Source of the DNA: Owenia fusiformis
Taxonomy: Eukaryota > Annelida > Polychaeta > Sabellida > Oweniidae
Length of the DNA stretch: 64,000 nt
Assembly (NCBI GenBank): GCA_903813345.2
Contig: CAIIXF020000006.1
Coordinates: 23,071,936-23,135,935, forward strand
Direction of reading: 5' to 3'
Numbering within the stretch: position 1 is the stretch's first letter; every line of letters starts with the position of its first letter. Shown here piece after piece: positions 37,600 to 50,900 of this stretch. Both the position numbers and the translations under genes were made by a program. Below the pieces are notes generated by a model. The model was not told the DNA's origin. It saw only the letters and a program-made list of their open reading frames with translations, and did not search any database.

Positions 37600-37940
37600 C
37601 AAAATGCAAGGTATAGTAGAGTGAATAAATGGGGCAACAAAAATGCATTATATGTAATTCCGGCGATATTGAAACCTTAGATCATTTTACTCTATTTTGT
37701 AGCTCTTTAGATGCTGAAAGGGTAGCTCTACTGGCTCTTTTCAAAATGGGAGAAGATAATGTACTCCGGATTTTTAAAGAGGATGATGATTTTATTAATA
37801 TGATTTTAAAGGCTAATGCAATTTACTCTCTGTATAAATAATGCAATCTTTTGATGTAAATATGTCTTTTACCAAAAATTGTAATGGACACATGGAAATA
37901 ATGTGGTAATAAAGGATACAATACAATACAAAACATAAAA
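37600..37940 (+). mobile_element. LINE 3' end with simple-repeat tail
   Basis: Contains the ORF2 tail and a 3' UTR ending in aataaaggatacaatacaat and further ACAAT-type units. The 5' boundary is approximate. The element belongs to the retrotransposon class; the exact clade is not decidable here. Confidence 0.55.
37629..37841 (+). pseudogene. 5'-truncated non-LTR retrotransposon (LINE) ORF2 tail
   Basis: The 70-residue frame begins with CIICNSGDIETLDHFTLFC, the C-x2-C...E-T-x2-H-x4-C knuckle found at the C terminus of many LINE reverse transcriptases (CR1/jockey-like group), followed by the usual R and hydrophobic residues and a stop. A short 3' UTR then ends near 37935 in an ATACAATACAA-type simple repeat, as LINE 3' ends do. 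Only the 3' end was copied, so it is dead. Confidence 0.65.
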
Positions 37941-38353
37941 AACAGATTGTGTTCTAATTTTGTGTGTTCCATTTTTAAGTTTTAGTTCAATCTGCATTTT
38001 CACTTTTTTGAGGTACATGTAAGTAAGTTATTCAATACAACTATTTACTTTTGATTTTGATCTTGGTTAACACCAGCAATTACACTTTCAGCATGTATTG
38101 GAACAAAGCAACGGTAGATGGTCCATAATTCATTAAACGATAAAAATCTAGTAGGTCTGAAATCCTTGATTTGTATAACCTTAACTGGTTGTTGAAATAC
38201 TTGTACTGTACAGAGTGAATTTGTAAAACTAGATATACTGCAAAGGGGCATCCTCAGGATCTTTTCAAGAGGCGTGCATCTACATGTAAACAAGGCACAG
38301 GGTGAACAATATCGTACCTAAAACATAGCAGTGTGGGCTTGATGACCCAGAAA

Positions 38354-38725
38354 GCAAGATGGTCACCGAAAAGTTAATCAGTTCAAGAACTTCTTACCAT
38401 GTAACATGTGTAAAAATTTAAAGTAAACCCGTTAAGTGGTTTTCCTGGAATCGGAATGACAAGATTTATCTAAGAACTTCCAAAATGGCCGCCAGAATGC
38501 AAGATGGCTGCCGAAAAGTTAATTAGCTTGAGAACTTCTTACCATGTAACATCTGTGAAAATTTGAAGTAAATACCTTCCTGGAATCGCGATGACAAGAG
38601 TTATCTAAAACACTCAAGATGGCCATCAGAATGCAAGGTGCCTGCCGAAAAGTTATTCAGCTCTAGAATTTCTTACCATGTAACACCGAGTGGTTTTCCT
38701 GGAATCGTGATGACAAGAAAGTGAG
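38354..38725. repeat. Tandem repeat, ~135-145-bp unit, nearly three copies
   Basis: Units begin gcaagatgg(t/c) at 38354, 38499 and 38633 and share ccgaaaagtta, acttcttaccatgtaacat and tggaatcg(c/t)gatgacaag. The third is shortened. Confidence 0.85.
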
Positions 38726-39000
38726 ACGCCGCCCACCCGCCTGTCAAACTGACGACAATATCGTACCTTTTTAGGTACAATAAAAAGTCACCATCATCAT
38801 AGCTTGCATTTGAGGCACCACCTTCTTGCCAGAGTGCATAGCTCTGTACAGATCATAATTGATATCAATTAACAAGAACAAGAACTATATCGCATTAAAT
38901 TCATTTTTATTGATTAAGATCGCATATTCTACTTATTTTTTCATGGTATTTTAATTCGACCAGCGATATAAGTAATTTATAAAATATATAATATTCATTT

Positions 39001-39060
39001 TCACTCAGCTTCTAAAAGAGGGCTTCATCTCATTCTGCATTAGACTCTGTGCTCGGGGTA
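39001..39060 (+). mobile_element. Diverged right part of the Mutator-like MITE
   Basis: Contains cttctaaaagagggcttc, gactctgt and a final cggggta, matching the family in order but diverged, without a clear left end or duplication. Confidence 0.45.
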
Positions 39061-39665
39061 GTTTTGGGTTGACCCCCTCCCTCAACACTCGAAGCAAAAA
39101 TGATCATAAATTGATTTGTAAGATATTGTTTTAAGTTATCTTCTATATATAAAAACATACTGGTCCCTTATATGACTTTCAGACATAAGGAGCTTAATTA
39201 ATAGTAATGCCCCAATCACATTTGCTCTACAGCGACATACTGCAACCATAGTTCCCAGAAATCAAGAAATATGTAAGGCGATCGGTGTCTTATGGTCCAT
39301 GTATGGCCGTACATATATGAGTTTACTACAGGAAATAGGGTTTGCCATGGAAATTTTTTTTATGGCAGCCATAGCATCAGACTAGCCAAATGGTCATTGT
39401 ATGGTTGACCTTTTATCAATGTATGGTTCCCCTGTGGCAGTCTTGCATCTGCCTAAATTTGTCAAAAACGTATGGCTACTGAAGGGACACCTTAAGGTGA
39501 CCATGCACCATCATGTGACCATAGAAATCATATGGCAGCCATAGGAATGCTGTTGGCCATGGAAACATTAGACCATATGGTCACAGTAACAAATGTGACT
39601 GGGGCATGATATCTCATGATATCAGACATACATACTTGTAGAAATTGATTGAAGCTAGCAAAAAT

Positions 39666-39795
39666 AACAAGGCATTAACATGACAAAATGGCATCAACTG
39701 CAAATGGTTATTGGAATTTGTTACAAACACCAACTGGCGAACACCAACCACAAAAGGAGACTATAACAATACATGTGTGTGGTAACATAAAAATG
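39666..39795. repeat. Interspersed repeat with GTCACCAC hairpin end, copy 2
   Basis: Shares aaggcattaacatgac, aatttgttacaaacaccaac and gagactataacaat; its hairpin end is decayed. Confidence 0.45.
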
Positions 39796-41128
39796 GCCCT
39801 CACCCCTCACATTTGTAAATAATATGATGTATCCTAAGACTACTACTGTACCTAGAAGAGACGTTTAATCAAAACAAAATAAAAGTGAAGTATCTTGTTT
39901 AGGATATCAGACTTGGCAGTTCAATAAACATCCAGGGAACATTCACACCTGTGTTCACACACAAGGTAACCTGACATACTGAGACTAAGGCACAGTGACT
40001 TTGATAGTTTAATTAATTTATAACATTTATGTCATTGGCATGTCATAGGCATGACTTTGATAGTATAATTATTTAATTGCAATAATGTGCATAAATTTAA
40101 TTGTGTAATTAATGACTTAAAATACAAGCAAGTGACATTGTCATTGTTTAAATGTTGTCCTTTGTCCATTGACATCTTTCCACTCTAGTCCCCTTCAAAA
40201 TTTTAAATTAATTTGTATGTGTTATATAGAGTGACACGATGACATACAGTGTAAAGTTAGACAGTAAGAGCACCATATTACACTATAAACTAGTAAGCAC
40301 AAAAAGGGCCTATAATCACCTGGTACATGTGGTTCCTTATTTGTAATTGGTAGTTCATACTCTTAATTGGCAGAAAAGCTAAGAATAAGGACTGAATGAC
40401 CACTTGGTATATTAAATTACTCTAGACAAGCCCTGAGGGTTATTGAGTTCAATAACATCGTCCATGACATTGTCTTTGACATTGAAATATTAAGAAATAA
40501 TCAGAATTCCGAAACAGCAAAGTCTGGAGGCTAAGGACTTCAAAATACTGACACAACATCAACAAAAAAAGAAATGTTAATCCTCATGACGGCATCTGGT
40601 AAATGAGAATATTTAATGGAAATAACTAATCATGTAAAACTGATGACAATGTATAAACAAGCAATATAATTCTTTCTGTACTAATGGCACTAATTACAAA
40701 CTAATTTAGTGCAAAAAATGTCAAATTTAATGGTATTGTACAGAGTGAGTTCATAATCATACACACATACAGCTGAACATACAATATTATAATATCTTAA
40801 CTTGAGGTGATATCCATCACTTTACGTATATTCTAAGACATCTGCAGTTATTGGGAGTGGTCTGGTAGCCACTGAGTAGTCACAGCTTAAGTTGAGGGCT
40901 GACCCACTCTTTCTGATTTATCAGGGTCTCTGTCAAAAGCTTGTGTGTTTCCCAAGGGATGACACAGACTGTGGATCCCACAATGTGGCCACTGGTCAAT
41001 TACGTTGTTTATTCATCTTCTTAGTCTTGCTACAGATTATGTATATCTTCAAGAGATGGTATTGTAATTGGCTGGTGTAATGCATTTTGATGAGCTTTTC
41101 TCTGATCCTAAGCTAGAGCCTTTCAAGG

Positions 41129-41510
41129 TACAGTAAAACCTGTATATCCAAACATCTACCTAATCCAAACAGCTCTCTTATTCTTAATTTTGATTTCCCA
41201 TTGGCTTACATATCAAGAAACCTTGAAATATGTACACATGCTCATCCAACACTGTTGACAAGCAGGCCCATAGCCAAGGGGGGGGGGGGGGGGGTTCGCA
41301 GGGTTCGGGTGAACCCAAAAATTCTTTCAAAATCATGCAGTTTTTTCCCCATTTTGAGCAATACTCAAGTGATTTTAGCCATATTTGGGCCAAAACTGTC
41401 AAATGTGAACCCCCCTGGAAATTTTTGAAAACTGAACCCCCCTTGGCAAATCCTGGCTACGGGCCTGACAAGTCCCAGTGGCGTTAAGATTAGACAGGTT
41501 TTACTGTGTA
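41129..41510. mobile_element. ACAGTAAAACCTGT-type MITE, interrupted
   Basis: Left end tacagtaaaacctgtatatc, right end agacaggttttactgtgta. It is split by the element at 41263-41467. The same family is seen at 49222-49399 and 51550-51912. Confidence 0.7.
41263..41467. mobile_element. Nested hAT5-like MITE with 5-bp duplication
   Basis: Starts CAGGCCCATAGCCA, ends TGGCTACGGGCCTG, flanked by ACAAG on both sides. It contains a poly-G run and a gttcgggtgaaccc block. A relative lies at 43245-43407. Confidence 0.8.
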
Positions 41511-41887
41511 CTATTGATTAGTAAGAGCATTGGAGTAAAATGAGTCCCAGAATAATATTTTTTAGCATTCATATTTGTCATAATTTGTCATCATTTGAAG
41601 CCGTACTGATCTTTCCAGTGCTGAAGTGCTGAAGCACAGCATTCCTGTATCCACGAAACATTTTGAAAACAGAGTTGCACCATCATGAACACCCATCTGC
41701 TATCATACTTAAAAGTGTTGGCGATAATTTTGAAGAAAATGATGTAGGGAAAGCTTTGGTAGTTAGTTTGTTTGAAAGTCAATTCATCAACTTTATGATG
41801 AATTCATTCGTAACTTCATCACAGATGAACATCACATTTGAATAATAATCCATCATCAAAATTGCCTATGTACTCCCATCCATGAGG

Positions 41888-41949
41888 TTACGTGGCCCAA
41901 ACATATCCGTATATACCTTGCCAAGTTGGTAAGTAGTTCAGCAATGGGC
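41888..41949 (-). CDS. PEX16: PEX16 terminal exon (YLPTWQ)
   Basis: Acceptor gttgttccag, 62 bp to the TAA. It encodes PLLNYLPTWQGIYGYVWAT, the conserved PEX16 C terminus. It lies 6.2 kb from the previous exon because the intron holds a nested transposon. Confidence 0.9.
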
Positions 41950-44900
41950 CTGGAACAACAACCATTACATGAAATTATAAGTGTAGCCCTAAATTATTTA
42001 TTGCTTTTCATGGTGAATATGATGACACAATTAATGTATCTAGCTTAAGGGAGAAATCATGCAAATTCAGTTTTTTTATTCAATCTCGCTTTATATTATT
42101 TTATAACTAATATAGAGTAAGATTGAAATCCTTTGATTGAATACTGACCTCTTGAGTCTTGATCATTGTTAAAATAGAATTGCAGGGACTGATGTTTAAA
42201 TGTTAAAAGCTTAAGTGCCTGGATACTTCGTTATTCAAGTACTTTAATTTCTCATTTTAACTCTATAAATACAGAAATGATTCGGGCCCATCAGGAAAAG
42301 AAAGCCATTCTTTGGCACTGATTAAGAATTCATAAGCACTGTGCACTGAATATAAGTCAATACAAGGTAGATGGGATTTCCCAAAGTTAAGAGATGCCAA
42401 TGTCCCCTGGTATGAAACACTGAATAAACTGGAAGGAGAAAAATAGCATCAACATGGTGCAGTAAATCCCAACAAACAAAATATTTAAACGCAATCTGAC
42501 CAGTATTTGGGATATCTATAATTTTCATTTTTATTAATTGAGCACCTAATTTTGATAATTATTTCGAAAGCAGAGCTTCTATGTTTATGAGGCATCATCC
42601 TGTGAAACTTAAATGAAATCTGAAGACTGTAAATAGAGGTTATCTAATAGGAGGGATGGAATATGAATTTGATTCTGAGGGGAAATATGATGTTGGCCAA
42701 GGAAAATATCATATTGACTGAGGGTGATAGCATGATACGAGATCTAATACTTTCATATATTCACCAGTTGTTTTCACAAAATCGCCTGTTGTTTTTAGGG
42801 ACTTTTCGATGTTAAATTCTTGATTTCCATTAATTTTGCCTGTTGTTTTCATGTATTTAGCCTGTTGAGAGAAATTGCCGAAAACCCTTGTCATCGCTGG
42901 GTTAGATAGAAACATTGAAACAATGTTCAAAAATAAAAAAAATTAAAAGATTTTGCAATAACTAGCTAAAATTATGCTATGTTCACATAATCAAAGCAGG
43001 CAAATTGATTGGACGGCTAATCAACCGATACTCATGAATTATTCATGGATGCAGTTCAGTGGTATCGTCTCATAGTCATAAGAGCAGCTATTTACTATTG
43101 GGAATCGTTTCATAATTACATGTATTTAGCTAATGTTGTCAGTAATAATTAATGAAAGACAAATATACAGAAACATGAGTAACTTATTCATCCAAACAAT
43201 GAATCTGTGTGTAGCATGTCTACGGAACGGTATACTACCAGGACCAGGTCTGTAGCCAGAGGGGTTCGAAGGGTCGGAGCGAAAACAATGCAGTTTTGCA
43301 CCAATTTGTGCACTTTTCAAGTGATTTTGGGCCAAAATTGTCATAGAACCACTTGGAATTTTTAAAAAACTGACAACCCCCCTTGACAAAAGCTGGCTAC
43401 GCACCTGAGAACTATCCCCAGAGAATGTGCTATGATTGTGACAAAATGAGCTTGATTGGCTAACATGGAACAGTGTCAAGGTTTCCCTTTTCCTTTTGAA
43501 GTTAGGCTAAAAAAACAAGAACAAATCTTAGCACTTTTTCATTTTTCGGTGCGAGTATGATTCTCAATAAGACCAGAATTTTTTGCACATCTGCAGTAAT
43601 TAAATATTAGTAGATATTCCTTTTAGATGAATTAAAAAAATATGCTTGGGTAAAATCACTGCTACCCACCTAGTTACACAGACGTATCGTCAGTGTATGA
43701 TGGCGGAACTACTTCCGAGATTTGAATTCGATAAGATATTTTTATTTCTCGATTTACATCTACATGTACAAGGGGTGATCCAAAAGTCTTGGACGCCCCG
43801 CTCTAACTTTGCTATTTTCTAATATAATTGCATGAAACTTTCAGATAATAAAGATCAACATCTTAACAACGTTGTGTATAAGTTTCAACAGAAAATAATA
43901 TATTTTAGCTTTTTGGTAAATATTTTTTAACACTGGGTCCCTGCCACCCGGAACGGTATTTGAATATTGCAAATCACGTCACAACTGTTATGATATGGCA
44001 AATACTTTAGGTGTAGGTGCACAACTTAACACCAGTCATGATATGAGAGAATTTCCGATTTTTAATCTGAGTGTCATCTGCCAACATAATCTTCACATAT
44101 TAAGACCTCTTTTCAACATAGTTTCCACGAATTTAAACACATCTTTCTTACCGCTTTACCAATGAATATAAGACATTTATGAAATCGCCATTCCTTATGT
44201 GATACAAATGCTGCTGGAGTGCCACTCTAAACCTCATCCAATGAATAAAAAAACATTTTTTCAGCCCTCCTTTCAACTTGGAGAAAAGGAAGAAAATGAG
44301 CCATATCTAGACTGTATCGTGCATATATGGTAGCTGCAAAAGGTCAATCATAGTGAGAATATCTTGTAGTATTCTTTGTTCCAGTTTAATTTCTTTCATG
44401 TTCTGCGTTTCAGCAGCCATCTTGGAGCAAAAATGATACCAGAATGAGGGCTGCTTGTCTGATGTCATTTTCTTATTATTTGACATATATGGCCATTGTC
44501 ATATGTGACATTATATATAAAACACAATTAATTGGTTGCATAGTAACAAAGGAAGTAAACTAACATGGTTTAACATTCAAAATTCCAAGAAAGAGAGTGC
44601 TCAAGACTTGCAAAACAAGTCAAATGGCGGCAACATTTAAGGCTGAAAGTTGTCATGTGCGAATACCATTCCGGATGGCAGGGTCCCTTTATTAAAAACT
44701 ATCTAGAAAACTACATAAAACATATCATTTCTCCATGAAATTAATACACAAAGTAGTTAGGATGTTATTCTTTATTATTGGAAAGTTTAAAGTAATTTTA
44801 TCAAAAACCAATAAAATTAGAGCAGGGCGTCCAAGACTTTTGGATCACACCTCGTACTTATAAGTCACGATGTGGATTATAATTTGGCTCGAAGTTATGG

Positions 44901-47900
44901 GAGATCTAGTTTGAGAATGTGTCTATGGTTTTAGGTTTGGCATGTTAACGAAGACGCATTTCATATATTTAGTCCCTCGCTTTTGTTACACTGATGATCG
45001 GCATTAATATTGCCAATATTACACTGACATAGAGGTTTGCTTACACTGACGAATGGATAATATTATAGAGAAAGTTGATCTGTGGAATGTCATGAACATA
45101 GGACGTAGCCATACGCCCGGTAACATTTATAAAAATCGCCTCGATATTTTTATACATGTTCCCGGGCCTATGGAGGTAGCTTTCTATCAAATCTCGGAGA
45201 TTTCTGGCAGGTGCCCAGGGGGAGTGTGAAGCTGCAGCTGAGATATTGAATCAAATCCTTTCAATTATTCTTATGTAATTATGATATGTGCATAACATCT
45301 CGAAATATTTAAACAAAACAGGCATCATATTCTCAATTAATAATAAATTGGAGTCCCAATTTACTTGTAGTATATTAACGTGCCATTGATGTGATAGCGC
45401 TATTGGGAGTGCGCAGTTTATTTACATTATTTTGCTACAACTATCATCACATTTGTTTTGACTGGCTCCTATTGTAGTTGACCAAGAGCCATCTACTTCT
45501 ACTGCAATGGCGCACACTAGTGGGGTAAGTTTCATGTTTGCTGTTTAAGGATTTAGCCTCAGACTCAGTGCATTGTGGAATGACCATTCCTTGAAGGACG
45601 TTGCTTTCCAAAATTTGCTCGAGATGCTTGCATCAAATGTCAATTTTAGGACACAACGCTTGAAAGGAATTGTCATTCCACAATGCATTGATTCCTGGGC
45701 TTAAATTGTTTTCACACATTGCAAAATATTTTCTACAAAGTCACCTTAAACATACAAAATCACGAAAATAACATATTTCTACTAAAACTTTTTGCGAGGG
45801 TCAAGTATTTGAAAAACATCAATTACAGCTCCTCACCTAGCAACTATACAAAACAAATGCATTATTGATTATTTTATAATTCACTAAAGTATCATCATAT
45901 TTGAAATGTGCACATAAGATTCATTTTTAATTATCAGATTCACATGCACTGTTGATGAAGATTTTGATGATCAATCATCTTCAGCCCATATATGATCGAT
46001 TTTTTTGCGTAAATAAGAATCCTAAATTCACTAATTGTCTTTAAATGCCTCTGACTATTGAAATTAATAGGTGACAATTGATGATGCACAGGATGGTAAG
46101 ACAATATTTGTAACTTGCTCTTTTCCTTTGTATGTTCACAATAATTGATAAGGATTGTTCTCCCTAGAATGATATTTGCAATGGTCATGTTCAATAATGC
46201 AAAACTGTGTACATTTGACCACACCCGGGGACAACACACAAAATGTGTAACGTTTTAGAAACATGTTCATGGCCAGAGATACCTCTCCAATATACGAGCT
46301 TTGGCTTTTTTCACATTTTTGGCTAAAAATCATACGAAAGTGCTCAGAATGGTGAAAACTGCATGGTTTTGTAAAAATTGGGAACATCATGATATTGGCA
46401 AAGTGTTCTAGGGATGACACTGTTCATATATTTACATTTAAGTTAGATAATGTTTGTATCGGGACCGTCCGAAGTTGTTTTCCCTTGGGTCTGGGTTCTG
46501 ACCTTACCTCGTCCTTTTATGAACCAGATGCCTTACGAGTCGAATCGAATTATGCTGGGTACATAAAAAGTTCAGTCAAGTATCAATGCAAATCAGAAAA
46601 TTTCCTCTGAGATAGGCTGGCATTTACTGATTTTACTCCTGAAGAATATCTCTCTTTCATCACAATTTTTTCAAACGGTGATTTATTTTTAAAGAGAACA
46701 TAAAAAATCTCCCAGCTTTGTCACGGTCCCGATTTTTATTTTTTTCATTGCTCTCTCTGAAATAGTTTAACCATACATACAAAATTGTTACCTTTAAGTA
46801 TACACAAATGTTAAAATGGTTCGTCAGTGTTGCAACAGCTCCAAATCAAAGATTCGTCAGTGTGATATTGGTCGTTCGTCAGTGTAACAAAAGCGAGGGA
46901 CTAAATACGTGAATTGTGTCTTCGTTAACATATAAAACCTAAAACCATAGACACATTCTCAAACTAGACTATCTTCCTTAACTTCGAGCAAAATTATTAT
47001 CCACAACGTGACTTATAAGTAGGTGTAAATCGGGAAATAAAAAAATCTTACCGAAAACAAGTCCCGGAAGTAGTTCCGCCATGATACACTGACGATACGT
47101 CTGTGTAACTAGGTGGGTAGCAGTGAAAATGAAGGCAACTTTCCTGTTGAATATCCTATATTTTTACGTAATTACATCCATCCATACATACATACATACC
47201 CATAAATTCATATTAGGTATGCAATACATCAGCTAATTGTCACTATAATGTGAAATATGACCTCGTTCTTGTCAAGAAAACTAGGACACATTTTACATCA
47301 AAGTGACATAATGTCTAAAAAGAGCCTTTCAAGTGATGACTTTGAAAAAATAAAACGCATTCATCAGTTTTGTTTTCCTGCTTTGGGTATTGATCTACTG
47401 ACTTAGGTAGAGAATAATAAATGGTTGTTTACTTGAGGGGATTAAACACATTTGTCTATGATGTAAGCTCTTTAATAAAAATAACGCAGGTTAACAAAAC
47501 ACCAATTCTTTCATGATATAGTTTTTGTTGTTTTCAGGCAATCCCATTAGAGCTTTATCATGTACCACGTTTTGCTGTTTCCAAAGGTTGCCATGGCGTT
47601 TTCATTAACTGAGAGTTACAGTAAATTATTTCTAAGAGTACAATATTTATATGAAAAAATTTAAAATGAATATAATTCCTTAGATACCAATTAAATTTTA
47701 AAGTCAAAATAAAGACAATGTCTTAGATCTAAATCAAATTATAAAGTCAAAATGTAGACAATACCAATAGATCTTTCCGTCAAACTGCGCCACCTATTGG
47801 AATTAGTAAACAACTGTGAAGTAAACAAAGTGGGCAGGGTTGTGTACTTGAAAAATAACCAGCCGCAGAAGATAGATCGAAATCCCCATCATAAGAGGGT

Positions 47901-50900
47901 ATGTATGCCAACAAATATGAATATTTATCAACAATAGATGTCACTCCACCTTCACACATCAATACTATCGCTCACAATCTCATTAAATGCTAATATCTCA
48001 GTTAGTGTACGAGGGAAAGAATCGAAAAAATAAAACGCTAATATCTCAGTTTGTGTACGAGGGAAAGAATCGAAAGAATAAAACGCTAATATCTCAGTTT
48101 GTGTACGAGGGAAAGAATGGCAAAAAATGAAGACAATCCATTGATCTCAACTCACCTACAATATACCTGGCACCTGGGACATAAGCAGCTATCACCTGCA
48201 TAAGGAGAGCAATACGCATTCTGAAAGAAAATGTAGAGAATTTCTATCAAATATTGAATTCCTGTGAAGCAAATGTAACTCATGCAAACTGCAAATCATG
48301 GTCATCCTTGCCTTGTATTACAGGAGTTTCATTTAATTTTGGTGTATATTCTTGTCATCCCAAATTACATGTGAAATAATAAGGAAGGAATGAACGTGAC
48401 AAAATTTTACCCCTGGTAGTGGTAATGTAACAATTTTTACAAACACCAACTACTGATGCCAGCCACTGAACCATGTCAGTCAGACAGACAGTGGCTTCTT
48501 TTTATGTAATGACGTAAAATGCCTGATCACCAAGTTCAATTTCCCCCAAAATACTCCTAGCAAAACAATTAACTTTTGCTGATTGCTTTTTAGATATTGA
48601 TATTTATTCAATCTTAATTTTTTTAATGATTTTTTTCACACGAGACACCTAAAGCCAAATATGTGCGGCAAAAACATCACAATAGGATGACCTATAGAGT
48701 GATGAGAAGAACGGAGGTTGCTCAATCAATTGTGAGCTCCTCCAATTATTTGATTGCACAGGGGCATATTGAATCTTAAATTTCTTTAGATTTAATTTTA
48801 GATGAGTAGGCATCAACTCTTTTCTAAAGGCAATCAATCTCAAATTGTTCTTGTTACGAAGTATTTGGTAGAAGTGTTGGGTAGAATATATGCAGCAGAA
48901 CCCTTGGAAAACAATTTTACACACCCCTTTAAAAGTTTGGAAACTCCAAATCACTAATTAAGAATAAAGCAAATTTAAATATAAATAGGCTTTTACATGT
49001 AGACACTATCCAATGAGGAGTACAAACTTTTGGAGGGGAGTGTACCTATTACTTCCTAATTCAAAAATTTCCTTACACACTGGTAACATTTATGTTCAAT
49101 TATCCATAAACACCTGGTTGTCTAAAGACTTTTCGCATTTGGAGTTGGTATGTTAGTTATTTATAGTTAATAGGCAAAACATCCTCTCATTGGATACATT
49201 GTCCTGTGAAGTTGACCGAATTACAGTGAAACCTGTAAAGTGGAACACCTCTAGAAGTGGAACACCTCTGTTACTGGATCACTTTTCAGTCCCAAGACCA
49301 ACCGACTTAATGTTAAATGAACATCTATAGGTGGAGCCCCTCCTAAGTGGAACACTTTTAGAGGAACCAAAGGTGTCTCACTTTACAGGTTTAACTGTAT
49401 TTCAAATTTAAAGAGTATAATTAGGGTGAAGCTCTAAGAAAGGGTATCTTACTTTGAATACTTGTCATAGAAGGGAGATCTGAGCAAGTATAACAACAGC
49501 ATGTAACATCTACGCTTTAATTCCACACGTTCCTTGGGGGTCAAATCATCGGGGTCTCCAATCATAAACAAACTGGAATAAAATTGAGAAGACTAAAATA
49601 TAAAATATTACTAATGTTAGGACCTGTTTGGCAATAATTGCAAGATGTGAGTGTAAAATGAATCTTAATACAAGGCACTAACATGTAAAATGTCACTACC
49701 TGCCATTTGTTACAAACACTGAACTCTAGACACCAAATGCCGAACAACATCCACAAAAAAGTTGGAGACTATAACAATGTGTCACCACTTGTGGTGGTGA
49801 CATAATCAAGGTGGGTTTATTGGTGCAATATTAAAACCCTTGCAGATTTTGTCAAGATGTGTAGTTAAGGTAGAATGAAAATTTAACATTTTGTGATAAA
49901 ATTATCGAAGAACATACCTGCTGATATCTATTGCACTTGCCAACAACCAAGGCTTCCAGGATTTTAGACCAAATTTGTACAAACTCAACACTATGTATAA
50001 GTTAAGGATGTTTCTCCAAGTAAGTAAGGCCAGAAGATGCATGGACTTGAATGTTTAAATCAAATCATCAAGTACAATCAATACATTAAAGTGCCAATTC
50101 AGTAATTTCCATTTATTTTTCTTTACACAAATAGATTCAATGGGTATTGGTTGGTAGAAATAGCATACAAACAGACTCACATCTTCATCTGATTGTCTTT
50201 CAGTGCCAAAATAAGATTTCCCGGAAAATAACATGACATCACAATCAGAACCGGTTATGGATTTTAATCGACAATGCGTCATGCAACTCGAAAGTAAATT
50301 CAAAAGTGTTCATGTTATACTGTGTTCTGATTGGCCAGAAAGGAGTAACGCTTCTAAAAATCACCTCATGGTTCAATGCCTTTTGGTTGTAAGATTTTTA
50401 ACAGCATTGAGTTATGTAACAGGATCAACTCAAAGTGTATAGTTTCTATGCTGTATTCTGATTAGCCAGAACATAATTCTGCATGACTAGCTTTGTGAAA
50501 ACGCACCACAGGGTCGGGAGCTCTAATTGAGGTATTATATTTTTCGCTCATTTGAGGAAAAATCGTGGCTCCAAAGTCACTGGCGGATTAGGGGGGGGGC
50601 CTGGGGGCCCGGGCCCCCCCCCCTTGGGTGGGCCCAGGAAAAAAAAATTGGGCCCAAAAAAATTTTGGGCCAAAAGAGGCCTTCAGGCCCCAAAAAGTGA
50701 GCCTTTTTGGTCATAACTGGGCCTTTTAGGCCTTAATTTTAATTTCAGGCCAAACTTTGAAGAAAATGGGCCTCAAAATTTGGGCCCACTTTTGGGTTTT
50801 AGGGGCCCAAAATTTTTTCCTCGCCAGCGCGGACGTTTTTTTTCTCTGACTTGAAATTTGGGCCCCCCCCTTGTTGATTCCCAGATCCGCCCCTGAAAGT

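Larger units (their letters stand above)
38726..41128. other. No gene recognised
   Basis: Holds a repeat copy (39666) and the diverged MITE end (39001-39060). A stretch at 39240-39600 repeats atggccatggaa, tatggcagcc and ccatatggtca words, possibly an old palindromic element. Confidence 0.4.
43657..47125. mobile_element. 3.5-kb DNA transposon with ~310-bp inverted repeats
   Basis: Starts CACTGCTACCCACCTAG and ends CTAGGTGGGTAGCAGTG, flanked by a perfect 5-bp duplication AAAAT (43652-43656 and 47126-47130). The arms (43657-45060 without its insert, and 46815-47125) are inverted copies sharing several CGTCAGTGT / ACACTGACG subterminal motifs. It lies within the last PEX16 intron. The left arm is split by another transposon at 43767-44856. 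No transposase was recognised in the core (45060-46815). CAC termini plus a 5-bp duplication fit Transib or hAT5-type elements; which one is open. Confidence 0.8.

Noticed and set aside
41591-41782. Frame ending ALQHWKDQYGFK as the PEX16 last exon
   Set aside because: It lacks the conserved YLPTWQ motif, which is present in the exon at 41888-41949 with correct phase and acceptor.
50055-50303. Minus-strand 82-codon frame as an extra PEX16 exon
   Set aside because: The flanking exons at 51952 and 49918 join in phase and match the family without an insert, and the frame lacks an acceptor.
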